Source: Streptomyces inhibens
GTDB lineage: Bacteria; Actinomycetota; Actinomycetes; Streptomycetales; Streptomycetaceae
Assembly (NCBI RefSeq): GCF_003389455.1
Contig: NZ_QUAC01000077.1
Span: 59,259-123,258, forward strand
Length of the DNA stretch: 64,000 nucleotides
Reading direction: 5' to 3'
The notes below the pieces were generated by a model. It was given only the letters and a program-made list of their open reading frames with translations, was not told the origin of the DNA and searched no databases. Below are positions 28,456 to 39,926 of the stretch, piece by piece (the first letter of the stretch is position 1; the number at the start of each line of letters is the position of its first letter). The translations under genes and the position numbers were made by a program.

Positions 28456-28553
28456 GGGATGCGGGTGCGGCAGATCCTACGGCCGTAAACGAAGCCCGGC
28501 GAGGGATCCGGCCGGGGAGCGGCCGGCATCGGGAAAGACGCTAGGGAGATGCT

Positions 28554-29138
28554 GTGGTGAGCGGGCACCGTTCCATCGGGGACACGGAGAAGGCGGTACA
28601 GGCCAAGCTCGGTGACACCCCCATCCGCCACGAGCAGATGGCCGCCGTGGCGAACATCTACCGCGCCGCGGCCGCCGTACGGCAGCACTTCGAGAACTCC
28701 GTGCTGCGCAGCGCCGAGCTGACCTGGACCTCCTTCGTGGTGCTGTGGGTGGTGTGGATCTGGGGCGAGATGGAGACCCGCCGGGTCGCCGAGGAGGCCG
28801 GTATCTCCAAAGGCACGCTCACCGGCGTCGCCCGCACCCTCCAGGCCCGCGGCCTGATGGAGCGCACCGGGCACCCGGCCGACGGGCGGCTCGCCCTGCT
28901 CTCCCTCACGCCCGAAGGTGAGCGGCTGATGGCCCGGGTGTTCCCGGAGTTCAACGCCGAAGAAGCCTTTGTCACCGAGGGGTTGAGCAACGACGAGTCG
29001 CTGGACCTGGCGGATCTGCTGCGCCGGATCGTGGTGCAGGTCGAGACCCGCGGCGAGGAACGGCGGCTGGAACTGCTGGACGGCGAGGACCCGCGACCGC
29101 GGCGGAGCGGCCGACGGGCAAAGGAGCCGAGGGGTTGA
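28554..29138 (+). CDS. MarR-family regulator
   Basis: 194 residues from GTG 28554 (a second GTG directly follows). Winged helix with MRRVAEEAGISKGTLTGV... like recognition region (TRRVAEEAGISKGTLTGVAR) and the wing MERTGHPADGRLALLSLTPEG. It sits at the head of an aromatic-type degradation operon, the usual place of HpaR-like MarR regulators, which are released from DNA by the aromatic substrate. The basic tail (RRSGRRAKEPRG) may add DNA contact. Candidate sites: boxes A-D. Confidence 0.92.
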   Translation: MVSGHRSIGDTEKAVQAKLGDTPIRHEQMAAVANIYRAAAAVRQHFENSVLRSAELTWTSFVVLWVVWIWGEMETRRVAEEAGISKGTLTGVARTLQARGLMERTGHPADGRLALLSLTPEGERLMARVFPEFNAEEAFVTEGLSNDESLDLADLLRRIVVQVETRGEERRLELLDGEDPRPRRSGRRAKEPRG

Positions 29139-29162
29139 CCCTGCCTCGCCGCCTCCTACGTT

Positions 29163-29176
29163 GTTTGAGGTCAAAT
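29163..29176 (+). promoter_or_regulatory. MarR-type box B before aldehyde dehydrogenase
   Basis: GTTTGAGGTCAAAT, a near-perfect palindrome (arms TTTGA / TCAAA), placed 17 bases before the aldehyde-dehydrogenase start codon, where binding would block initiation or RNA polymerase. Confidence 0.65.
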
Positions 29177-29192
29177 AAAATGGAGGTCGTGA

Positions 29193-30722
29193 GTGACGGC
29201 TCGCCCCGCACCCCCGCACACCGCCATGGTGGCCGGCGTCCCCGTCGACACCCGCCACTGGATCGGCGGCCGGCGCATCGCCTCCGCCGCGACCTACCCC
29301 GACCACTCGCCCATCGACGGCGCCCCGCTCGCCGAGATCGCCCGCGGCGGCCCGGCCGAGGCCAAGGCCGCGGTGGCCGCCGCCGGCGAGGCGTTCCCCG
29401 GCTGGGCCGCGACCCCGCGCACCGAACGCGCCCGGCTGCTGCACGCCGTCGCCGACGGCGTCGAGGCCCGCCTGGAGGACCTCGCAGCCGTGGAGACCGC
29501 CGACAACGGCGCGCTGCTGCGCTCCCACCGCCGCGGTGTGATGCCCCGCGTCGCCCACAACCTGCGCTTCTTCGCCGACCGGCTGCTGGCCCTGGGCCAC
29601 GACGACTTCACGACTCCTGCCCCTGCCTCCGGCACCGGGCGCGGACACACCAACCACATCGACTGGGACCCGGCCGGCCCCTGCGTCCTGATCACCCCGT
29701 GGAACGCCCCGCTGATGCTGGCCAGTTGGAAGATCGCCCCGGCGCTCGCGGCCGGCAACACCGTCGTCCTCAAACCCGCCGAATGGACCCCGCTGACCGC
29801 CTCGCTGTTCGCGGACATCGCCGCCGAGGCCGGACTGCCGGCCGGCGTCCTCAACGTCGTCCAGGGCTACGGTGCCGAGGCCGGCGCGCCGCTCACCGCC
29901 GACCCGGACGTCCGCCGGATCAGCTTCACCGGCTCGGTGCCCACCGCCCGCAAGATCGCCGCGGCCGCCGCCGCGAACCTCGTCCCCACCAGTTTCGAAC
30001 TCGGCGGCAAATCACCGCTGCTGGTCTTCGCCGACGCGGATTTGGAGCCGGCCGCCGACCTCGCCGTCGAGCAATACGACAACGCCGGCCAGGTCTGCCT
30101 CGCCGGCACCCGGCTGCTCGTCGAGGAGCCGGTCCGCGACGCCTTCCTGGAGCGCTTCCTCGCCAAGGCGCGCGCCCTCACCCAGGGCGATCCGCGCGAC
30201 GAGGCCACCGACATCGGCCCCACCATCCACCCCGACCACCTCGCCCGGATCGACGGCTTCGTCCGCCGCGCCCTGGACGACGGCGCCCGCGCCCTGCTCG
30301 GCGGCGGCCCCCACGACGGCCTCGGCGGGAACTACTACCGCCCCACCCTCCTCACCGATGTCGCCCAGTGCTCCGAGATCGTCCAGGAAGAGGTTTTCGG
30401 GCCCGTCCTCACCCTGCAGACCTTCACCACCGAGGACGAGGCCGTGGCGCTCGCCAACGACACCCGCTTCGGGCTCGCCGCCACCCTCGCCACCGGCGAC
30501 CGCGCCCGCGCCGACCGGGTCGCCGCCCGGCTCGTCGCCGGCACCGTCTGGGTCAACTGCTTCTTCGTACGCGACCTTGCCGCACCCTTCGGCGGCTCCC
30601 GCGCATCCGGCATCGGCCGCGAGGGCGGCGACTGGAGCTTCGACTTCTACTGCGACCTCAAGAACACCGTCACCGCAAAGCACACCGTCACCGCACCGAT
30701 CGGCGGGCCCCGGCATGGGTGA
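29193..30722 (+). CDS. Aldehyde dehydrogenase, semialdehyde type (HpaE-like)
   Basis: 509 residues from GTG 29193 with GGAGG upstream. NAD-dependent ALDH: Asn in ITPWNAPLMLASWK, the base Glu in SFELGGKSPLLVF, and the nucleophile Cys in NAGQVCLAGTRLLVEEP, plus QEEVFGPVLTLQTF. Together with the next two genes it matches the homoprotocatechuate pathway (5-carboxymethyl-2-hydroxymuconate semialdehyde oxidation). It overlaps the dioxygenase start by 8 bases. The substrate is inferred from neighbours. Confidence 0.92.
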   Translation: MTARPAPPHTAMVAGVPVDTRHWIGGRRIASAATYPDHSPIDGAPLAEIARGGPAEAKAAVAAAGEAFPGWAATPRTERARLLHAVADGVEARLEDLAAVETADNGALLRSHRRGVMPRVAHNLRFFADRLLALGHDDFTTPAPASGTGRGHTNHIDWDPAGPCVLITPWNAPLMLASWKIAPALAAGNTVVLKPAEWTPLTASLFADIAAEAGLPAGVLNVVQGYGAEAGAPLTADPDVRRISFTGSVPTARKIAAAAAANLVPTSFELGGKSPLLVFADADLEPAADLAVEQYDNAGQVCLAGTRLLVEEPVRDAFLERFLAKARALTQGDPRDEATDIGPTIHPDHLARIDGFVRRALDDGARALLGGGPHDGLGGNYYRPTLLTDVAQCSEIVQEEVFGPVLTLQTFTTEDEAVALANDTRFGLAATLATGDRARADRVAARLVAGTVWVNCFFVRDLAAPFGGSRASGIGREGGDWSFDFYCDLKNTVTAKHTVTAPIGGPRHG

Positions 30723-31623
30723 GATCATCGGCGCCGGACTGCTCGCCCACGTCCCCACCATCGTGCTGCCCGAGGCCACCCGCAGAGAGCTCAACAACGG
30801 CGACGAGATCAGCCTCGTCCCCGGCCTGCGCCGGCTGCGCACCGAGGTCTTCGAGACCGCCGACTACGACACCGTCGTCGTCCTCGACTCCCACTGGGCC
30901 ACCACCGTCGAATTCGTCGTCGCCGCCCAGCGGCGCCGGGCCGGCCTCTTCACCTCCGAAGAGCTGCCGCGCGGTATGTGCCGGATGCCGTACGACTATC
31001 CCGGCGACCCCGAACTCGCCCACTCCGTCGCCCGGTTCGCCGCTGGACACGGCACCTGGATCACCCCCGTCGACGATCCCCACCTGCCCGTCCACTACGC
31101 GACCATCAACCTCTGGGACCACCTCGGCAAGGGCCTGCCCGACAAACGCTGGCTCTCCATCGGCGTCTGCCAGACCGGCGACACCGAGGACCATCTACGG
31201 CTCGGCCGGGCGCTCGCCGACGGTATCGCCGCGCTCCCCGGCCGCAGGGTGCTGCTGATCGCCTCCGGCGCTCTCTCGCACACCTTCTGGCCGCTGCGCG
31301 AACTGCGCGACCACGAGGCGAGCGACCCCGTACACATCCGTACGCCCGAGGCGCGCGCAGCCGACGAACGGCGCATCGCATGGTTCGCACGCGGCGACCA
31401 CGCCCAGGTCCTCCGCACCATGCCGGAGTTCCTCACACACCGGCCGGAGGCCCGCTTCGGCCACTACCTGATGATGATCGGCGCGCTCGGCGAGGAACGC
31501 TGCACCGCACCCGCGCGGGCCTACAGCGCGTACGAGAACTCCGTCGGGACCGGCCAGATCCACCTCTGGTTCGACCGCCCGGCCCAGGGCTGGACCACCG
31601 ACAGGAGCGAGGCAGCCCAGTGA
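30715..31623 (+). CDS. Class III extradiol ring-cleavage dioxygenase (HpaD-like)
   Basis: 302 residues of LigB fold. Metal ligands in expected places: His in LLAHVP, His in LDSHWATT, and a Glu in the C-terminal YENSVGTGQIH; the acid/base His is likely in SGALSHTF. It opens catechol-type rings by oxygen insertion next to the hydroxyls, using Fe(II) or Mn(II). Translationally coupled to the ALDH before and the FAH-family gene after (four-base GTGA overlap). Likely acts on a dihydroxyphenyl acid; the exact catechol is not readable. Confidence 0.9.
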   Translation: MGEIIGAGLLAHVPTIVLPEATRRELNNGDEISLVPGLRRLRTEVFETADYDTVVVLDSHWATTVEFVVAAQRRRAGLFTSEELPRGMCRMPYDYPGDPELAHSVARFAAGHGTWITPVDDPHLPVHYATINLWDHLGKGLPDKRWLSIGVCQTGDTEDHLRLGRALADGIAALPGRRVLLIASGALSHTFWPLRELRDHEASDPVHIRTPEARAADERRIAWFARGDHAQVLRTMPEFLTHRPEARFGHYLMMIGALGEERCTAPARAYSAYENSVGTGQIHLWFDRPAQGWTTDRSEAAQ

Positions 31624-32471
31624 CCACCACCGAATACCGCCGCATCCTCCTCGACGGTGCCGCCGTCCAGGTCGTCCGCGAGGGCGACGAGCTGCTCGCC
31701 GCCGACGGCCGCCGGGTGAGGACCGACCGGGCCCACCACCTCCCCCCGGTCGTCCCGTCCAAGGTCATCGCCGTCCACCTCAACCACCGCAGCCGGGTGG
31801 CCGAGTTCGGTACGACGCTCCCGCCCGCCCCCACCTACTTCCACAAGCCGGTCTCCGCCCTCAACTCCCACCACGGCGCCGTCGTCCGTCCCGAGGGCTG
31901 CCACTACCTCAACTACGAGGGCGAGATCGCCGTCGTCATCGGCCGCACCTGCCGCAATGTCTCCCCGGCCGACGCGGGCGACCACATCGCCGGCTACACC
32001 CTCGCCAACGACTTCGGCCTGCACGACTTCCGCGACACCGACGCCGGCTCCATGCTCCGCGTCAAGGGCTCCGACACCCTCTGCCCGCTCGGCCCGGGCC
32101 TGGTCACCGGCTGGGACTTCCACGGCAAATATCTGCGTACCTATGTCAACGGCGCGCTCGTCCAGGACGGTTCGACCGACGAGATGACCTGGGACATGCA
32201 CTACCTCGTCGCCGACATCGCCCGCACCATCACCCTCCACCCGGGCGATGTGCTGCTCTCCGGTACGCCCGCCAACTCCCGCCCCGTACAGCCCGGCGAC
32301 CTCGTCGAGGTCGAGGCCGAGGGCCTGGGCCGGCTGTCCAACCGCATCGTCAGCGGGCCGACCGCCCTCCGCACCGACGTCGGCGCCCAGCCCACCGCCT
32401 CCGAGGAAGTCCTCTCCACCGCTTTGGGCGGCGACTGGGAATTCCGCGGCATCCGCCCGCCCCGCCGCTGA
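31620..32471 (+). CDS. Fumarylacetoacetate hydrolase-family protein (HpaG-like)
   Basis: 283 residues, starting at a GTG that overlaps the dioxygenase stop by four bases. FAH family metal site: EGEIAVVIGR (LNYEGEIAVVIGRTCRNVS), YTLANDFGLHDFR, KGSDTLCPLGPGLV, and DVLLSGTP. In the homoprotocatechuate pathway this fold does the decarboxylation and isomerisation after oxidation of the semialdehyde. Last gene of the presumed marR-controlled operon. Confidence 0.92.
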   Translation: MTTTEYRRILLDGAAVQVVREGDELLAADGRRVRTDRAHHLPPVVPSKVIAVHLNHRSRVAEFGTTLPPAPTYFHKPVSALNSHHGAVVRPEGCHYLNYEGEIAVVIGRTCRNVSPADAGDHIAGYTLANDFGLHDFRDTDAGSMLRVKGSDTLCPLGPGLVTGWDFHGKYLRTYVNGALVQDGSTDEMTWDMHYLVADIARTITLHPGDVLLSGTPANSRPVQPGDLVEVEAEGLGRLSNRIVSGPTALRTDVGAQPTASEEVLSTALGGDWEFRGIRPPRR

Positions 32472-32512
32472 GCCCTTCGCCGCACCGAGCTGCTCGCCGC
32501 TCCGGTCCCCCG

Positions 32513-33430
32513 TCAGCTCCCCGGCCCCTCCGCTCCCTCCGCTCCCTCGGCGACCAGCCCGGCGGCGCCGATCTCCCGGTAGCGGACGAGGAGTTCATCG
32601 ATCACCCGGACCGCTTCCGGGCCGGCCGGCGTATAGATCCACATCTTGGCGTCCGGGACCGCGGCAGTGGTGAAACCGGTCGCGGTAATGGTGACCTCGC
32701 GGCCGTCGACCGTCCGGAATCCCTTGCGATGGGTGACCGGCGCGGAGACTTCGTGCCGGGCCCACATTTCCACGAAGAGCGGGCTGGCCTCGGAGAGTTT
32801 CCGGATGTACGCGCGCCAGCCCGGGTCATGGAGCCGCCGGCCGAATTCGGCCCGCAACTGGCCGACCATGAAAGAGACCTCGCGCTCCCAGTCGACCAGC
32901 GGCTGGGTGTTCTCGTCCGCCGTGAAAAGGCGCCACAACACATTACGGTCCGACGGCGGCAGCAGCACCATCCGCGGATCGAGCGCCGCATAGGCCTCGT
33001 TGAAAGCCAGTACGTCATAGCCGGCGGACACCATGCTCGCCGGCAACGGGCTCAGGGAATCCAGAATGGTCTGCGCCTCGGGCGGCAGCGGCTGCCGCGC
33101 CGGGGTGCACTTCGCGGCGCCGGGGACGCCGGCGAGCCGGTGCAGATGGTCGCGCTCGGTCGGGTCGAGCAGCAGCGCGCGGGCGATGGCATCGAGCACC
33201 TGCACGCTCGGGTTGATGGCCCGCCCCTGTTCGAGCCAGGTGTACCAGGCCACTCCCACACCGGCGCGCTGGGCGACCTCCTCACGCCGCAGCCCCGGGG
33301 TACGGCGCCGCGGGCCGCCGGGCAGGCCCACGTCCTTCGGCGCGATGCGCTCCCGGCGGAGCCGCAGAAACGCCGCGAGTTCACCGCGCCGGGAGGCGGC
33401 GGCCGCGGAACGGGTCGTGATGGTGGACAC
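32513..33430 (-). CDS. XRE/MmyB-like transcription regulator, second copy
   Basis: 305 residues from a GTG. Helix-turn-helix with RTPGLRREEVAQRAGVGVAW and YTWLEQGRAINPS, then the MmyB-like domain with YDVLAFNEAYAAL and a variable C-terminus. Closely similar in layout to the protein at 20681-21601, and likewise divergent from an MFS gene. It interrupts the spacing between the FAH gene and the amidotransferase and converges on the FAH gene. Confidence 0.93.
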   Translation of the reverse strand: MSTITTRSAAAASRRGELAAFLRLRRERIAPKDVGLPGGPRRRTPGLRREEVAQRAGVGVAWYTWLEQGRAINPSVQVLDAIARALLLDPTERDHLHRLAGVPGAAKCTPARQPLPPEAQTILDSLSPLPASMVSAGYDVLAFNEAYAALDPRMVLLPPSDRNVLWRLFTADENTQPLVDWEREVSFMVGQLRAEFGRRLHDPGWRAYIRKLSEASPLFVEMWARHEVSAPVTHRKGFRTVDGREVTITATGFTTAAVPDAKMWIYTPAGPEAVRVIDELLVRYREIGAAGLVAEGAEGAEGPGS

Positions 33431-33474
33431 CGCACCATCTTGCGGGACGCCGTCATGCTGTGCCAGATACCGCC

Positions 33475-33503
33475 GGTACCAGGATCACCGGATATCTGGT
33501 ACC
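33475..33503. promoter_or_regulatory. Operator-like inverted repeat between second MmyB/MFS pair
   Basis: GGTACCAG (33475-33482) and CTGGTACC (33496-33503) with a 13-base spacer. A second nested inverted pair, CCAGATA (33463-33469) and TATCTGG (33493-33499), overlaps. The same arms occur at 20609-20636. Confidence 0.65.
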
Positions 33504-33532
33504 CGAATGGACCGGCGCTGATCATCGCTGCC

Positions 33533-35047
33533 ATGAGTGAGACCACACAGGAACGCGCATACGGCGACACCCGGGAAATGCACGGCGGGAAACAACAATC
33601 CCCCGCCACCCGGAAAGGAAAGCGCTCGCAGCACACCGGAATTCTCGTCGTCATCCTCGGCGCGGTATTCATGGCGCTGCTGGATGCGACCGTGGTCAAT
33701 GTCGCCACCCCGACCATGCGGACCGGCCTCCATACCACCGGCTCCGCACTCCAGTTGATCGTCTCCGGCTATACGATTTCCTATGCGGCGCTTTTGATCA
33801 CCGGGGCCCGGCTCGGCGCCCGGCACGGATTCCGGACCGTCTTCCTGATCGGGCTCGCGACCTTCACCCTGGCCTCGTTCGGGTGTGGGCTGGCACCGGG
33901 GGCGGGTGTGCTGATCGCCGCGCGTGTGGTGCAGGGCATCGGCGCGGGGTTGATGGTCCCGCAGATCTACAGCCTGATTCAGCTGACCTTCGAAGGGCCC
34001 GCCAGGGCGCGGGCGTTGAGCCTGTACGCGACGGTGATCGCCGTCGCCGTGGTCGTCGGCCAGGTCGCCGGCGGGCTGCTGGTCAGCGCGGATCTGTTCG
34101 GCACCGGCTGGCGGCCGGTCTTCCTGATCAATGTGCCCGTCGGGCTCGCGCTGCTGCTCGCGGCGGTACGGCTGCTGCCCCGCGGGCTGCCCCGGTCGGA
34201 CAAGGGCCTGGACCTGCCCGGCCTGGTCACGCTGACGGCCGCGCTGCTGCTGCTGGTCGTACCGCTGGTCCTGGGGCATGAGCAGCGCTGGCCGCTGTGG
34301 ACGACGGTCTGTCTGGCCGCCGCGGCCCCGATGTTCGCGCTGTTCGTCGTCGTCGAGCGGGCGGTCGCGCGCCGGGGCGGTGCGCCGCTGGTGCCCGGCC
34401 GGGTGCTGCGGTCACGCCATCTGGTGTGCGGCGCGACCTCGCTGTTCTTCGGTATGGCCGGGTATGCGGGCTTTCTCTTCTCTTTCTCCCAGCATCTGCA
34501 GTCGGGGCTCGGCGAGTCCGCCACCCGCGCCGGCCTGACCTTCGCACCGCTGGCCCTCGGCGTCGCCACCGGCAGCCTCACCTGGCAGAAGCTGCCCACC
34601 CGTTGGCATCTGCCGATGATCGCGGTGGCCTGCACCCTCGCGGCGGCCGGCTACCTCGGCATCGGACTGGCCATGCGCCAGGGCGGCCAGGGCGGTCTCG
34701 TACTGCCGGTGCTGCAACTCGTATGGGGGCTCGGCCTCGGGTACACCACCAGCCCGCTGCTGACCCTGGCCCTGTCCAAGATCGCCCCGGCCGATGCCTC
34801 GGATGCCAGCGGGGTGCTCACCACCGTCCCGCAGCTCGCGCAGGTGGTCGGCGTCGCGGCGTACGGGAGCATCTTCCTGGCCCTCGCCGACCGGCACGGG
34901 GCCGGCGGAGCCACCGCGGTGCGGACGGCGGCCGCATCGGCGGACGCCCTGCACACAACCGCACTGCCGGTCACGGCCGGCGCGTTGCTCGCGGCGCTGG
35001 CGGTACTCCCGCTACTCCTGGGCAAGCGGCACCGAGAACGGCGATAA
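33533..35047 (+). CDS. MFS transporter, EmrB/QacA-type
   Basis: 504 residues from ATG 33533. About 14 membrane helices beginning TGILVVILGAVFMALLDATVVNVATP. The helix 2-3 loop is GARLGARHGFR, a weakened motif A. C-terminal basic end (KRHRERR). Presumably proton-driven export of a hydrophobic compound sensed by the divergent MmyB regulator. Substrate unknown; a catabolic intermediate or antibiotic are both possible given the flanking genes. Confidence 0.92.
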   Translation: MSETTQERAYGDTREMHGGKQQSPATRKGKRSQHTGILVVILGAVFMALLDATVVNVATPTMRTGLHTTGSALQLIVSGYTISYAALLITGARLGARHGFRTVFLIGLATFTLASFGCGLAPGAGVLIAARVVQGIGAGLMVPQIYSLIQLTFEGPARARALSLYATVIAVAVVVGQVAGGLLVSADLFGTGWRPVFLINVPVGLALLLAAVRLLPRGLPRSDKGLDLPGLVTLTAALLLLVVPLVLGHEQRWPLWTTVCLAAAAPMFALFVVVERAVARRGGAPLVPGRVLRSRHLVCGATSLFFGMAGYAGFLFSFSQHLQSGLGESATRAGLTFAPLALGVATGSLTWQKLPTRWHLPMIAVACTLAAAGYLGIGLAMRQGGQGGLVLPVLQLVWGLGLGYTTSPLLTLALSKIAPADASDASGVLTTVPQLAQVVGVAAYGSIFLALADRHGAGGATAVRTAAASADALHTTALPVTAGALLAALAVLPLLLGKRHRERR

Positions 35048-35051
35048 TGAA

Positions 35052-35065
35052 GTTTGAGTCCAAAC
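35052..35065 (+). promoter_or_regulatory. MarR-type box D before amidotransferase
   Basis: GTTTGAGTCCAAAC is a near-perfect dyad (arms GTTTG and CAAAC) 43 bases before the amidotransferase start. It is the best palindrome of the four boxes and links this gene to the MarR regulon. Confidence 0.6.
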
Positions 35066-35108
35066 GGCTAACCGTACGGCTCATCGAAACGGGAGGGGAG
35101 TGCCGACC

Positions 35109-35840
35109 ATGCGTGCCTTGGTCATCGTTCACGACCATCTGTCCACCGCCGGCCACGTGGGCGAGCGGCTGGCCGAACGGGGCTATGAGCTCGACGAACT
35201 GCTCGTCGTGCCGGCCGAGCGGTATACGAATCCGGACGTCGGCGTGGCGTTCCCACCGGCCGAGAACTATGGCCTGATCCTGACGCTCGGCGCCCCGTGG
35301 TCGGTGGCACGAAGGAACGCCTGGATCGAGGCCGAACTGGCCCTGCTGCGCTCGGCGCACGAGGCCGGCATACCCGTGCTCGGCATCTGCTTCGGCAGTC
35401 AGGCGCTGGCCGCGGCGCTGGGCGGGGACATCGAGGCCGCGCCCCGCTTCGAGCTGGGCTGGAGCCGGATAGCGACCGACGAACCGGAACTGGTGGGGCC
35501 CGGCCCCTGGTTCCAGTTCCACGGCGAGCGCTGGCTGCTGCCGCCCGGCGCCCGGGAGGTGGCGCGCAATGACGTCGGCCCGCAGGCCTTCGTCTGCGGC
35601 CGCTCCTGGGGGGTGCAGTTCCATCCGGAGCTGACGCCGGAGGTGCTACAGGCCTGGTTCGACCAGGACGGGACGCAGATCGCGGCCGAGTTGGGGGTCG
35701 ACCCGGAGCAACTGGTGGCCGAATTGCGCGCAGATCTGCCGGCCGTACGGGAGCGGGCGCGCGCCCTGGTGGACGCATTCCTTGATCAGGTAGCCCAGGG
35801 GGGTCCAAATGATGGGACCGAGTCACACATGAGCGCGTGA
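35109..35840 (+). CDS. Class I glutamine amidotransferase-like protein
   Basis: 243 residues from ATG 35109; GTG 35100 is also possible but lies only 3-4 bases from GGGAGGGG. Triad: nucleophile Cys in VLGICFGSQALAAALGG, and His-Glu in VQFHPELTPE. It belongs to the free-standing GATase1 group that hydrolyses gamma-glutamyl or amide bonds (PuuD/GMP-synthase-like). Next to a gamma-glutamyl ligase in the same proposed regulon it may release glutamate from a glutamylated amine, but that is inference. Confidence 0.88.
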   Translation: MRALVIVHDHLSTAGHVGERLAERGYELDELLVVPAERYTNPDVGVAFPPAENYGLILTLGAPWSVARRNAWIEAELALLRSAHEAGIPVLGICFGSQALAAALGGDIEAAPRFELGWSRIATDEPELVGPGPWFQFHGERWLLPPGAREVARNDVGPQAFVCGRSWGVQFHPELTPEVLQAWFDQDGTQIAAELGVDPEQLVAELRADLPAVRERARALVDAFLDQVAQGGPNDGTESHMSA

Positions 35841-36165
35841 TTCTCGCCACGCCTGATAGGGGGTGGGCTCAGATGAGCGTTAATGACAGGGCTCCACCTC
35901 TCCAATGGTGGCACCGGGTGCCACGGCTCATGCGTTCGATTGATTAACCCATCCGTCGCAGTGAGTAGCACACTTTGCCCAATCCGAACGCGTAGCGGAG
36001 TGATGCATTCAGGTAATGAACTGTCTGCCGGATGCGTGATCACTTTCGATCTGCTGGCGGACGACTGGTTACACACGTATGTCGACCAAGTGGACGTACC
36101 CATACGCCTTCGATCTGGGTATGTTCCTCGCCGTCAGGGCAGCCCGTCGGCGAGGAGTCAGTGCC
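35841..36165. other. Gap before pyruvate phosphate dikinase
   Basis: No gene seen. GTGGCAC-CGG-GTGCCAC at 35908-35924 is a perfect inverted repeat and may be an operator or terminator hairpin for the amidotransferase. A longer in-frame extension of the dikinase up to 36079 is open but unlikely to be used. Confidence 0.5.
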
Positions 36166-38901
<2,736 letters not shown>

Positions 38902-39020
38902 CCGATCCGGCCGGGTCACCGCGGGCGCCGAGCGCGCTCGCGGTGACCTGGACCAGACCCACCGGAGCCGACCGTAGGCACCGACCCTCAGCCGCCTGGC
39001 TGTCGGCTCCGGCACCCTGA

Positions 39021-39055
39021 TGAGGGCGGCACCTTGTGCGGAGGTGCCGCCCTCA
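39021..39055 (+). terminator. Rho-independent terminator, first copy
   Basis: A 14-bp perfect stem (TGAGGGCGGCACCT and AGGTGCCGCCCTCA, 7-base loop) followed by CTTTTT ends ppdK transcription. A nearly identical hairpin occurs at 39608-39641. Confidence 0.92.
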
Positions 39056-39136
39056 CTTTTTGTGATCTGCGGTGTGATCTGCGCTGTTATCTGCGCGGCC
39101 CGGGGCGCGGCGCCCCGGGCCCGCCGTCATGCCGGG

Positions 39137-39418
39137 TCAGCAGGTACGGCCGACGTAGTGCGCGCCCTGGATCTTGCCGGCCGAACCCAGCCACGTCTTG
39201 CCGGGGGTTACGCAGCGCTCGTAGTCGGGGCCCCATGCCACTTTCACTTTGATGACCACGCGTGAGCCGTCGCTCGTGCAGTGGTTGTAGAAGGCGTCGC
39301 TGCCGGTCTTGTAGAACCCGCAGGGGTCGGCGGCGGCCGACGGGGCGGCGGCGGTGGACAGTCCGAAGATGAGGGCTACGGCGCCGAGGACAGTCGGCAG
39401 GAAACGGCGAACGCTCAC
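39137..39418 (-). CDS. Small secreted cysteine protein
   Basis: 93 residues from GTG 39418 with AAGGAG upstream. Signal peptide (RRFLPTVLGAVALIFGLSTAAA, cleavage near residue 28). The mature part has four cysteines (DPCGFYK, NHC, RC, RTC at the end), likely two disulfides. No family recognised; the small size and disulfides suggest an extracellular protein such as an inhibitor or a membrane-active peptide. Confidence 0.8.
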   Translation of the reverse strand: MSVRRFLPTVLGAVALIFGLSTAAAPSAAADPCGFYKTGSDAFYNHCTSDGSRVVIKVKVAWGPDYERCVTPGKTWLGSAGKIQGAHYVGRTC

Positions 39419-39926
39419 GGTTGACTCCTTCTTGAGGACGCGATGCCCGAGCACTGGTGACTCGTGCACGCGGAGAGCGTTGCAGCAGGCACTCTTGGTG
39501 GTCGTACGATGTCGCTCGTACGAGTGGGGGAGTTCACCCGGTCGGGTGCGGAGGTGTTTGAGGTACATCAGGGCCCTGTCGAGGGGACTTTGCGCAGGTC
39601 AGCCCGACGAGGGCGGCACCTGTGCGGAGGTGCCGCCCTCGCTTTCTCCGGACTCCCCCCTCGGGAGCTGCCGCCACCCCAGTCGGCGTGGGAAGGCGGC
39701 CTTCAACGGGGCTGCCGAGCGGTCGGTTGTTTGCCCATCACCCCCCACGGGATCGAGCAATCCGGGCCGTTCGCGCCGCCGTCGAATTGAGTACAAGCAT
39801 TCCTCCGGCCCGCCGGGTGGCGCGACCACTTTCAAGTCTGGCCAAAAGGGCATGGTGACCGGGTGTGTTGGCGTGCATACTCAGGCGTGCCGGGGGCCGA
39901 CTGAGGAAACCAAGGGTGGGGGTTCG
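39419..39926. other. Gene-free stretch before ArsR-like regulator
   Basis: No gene seen. Holds the second copy of the terminator-like hairpin and the divergent promoters of the small secreted protein and the regulator. A few open frames here have no start or family support. Confidence 0.5.
39608..39641. terminator. Rho-independent hairpin, second copy
   Basis: CGAGGGCGGCACCT and AGGTGCCGCCCTCG with a 6-base loop, nearly identical to 39021-39055 in sequence. It has CTTTCT after it. Lies 190 bases upstream of the secreted protein's start. Confidence 0.8.
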
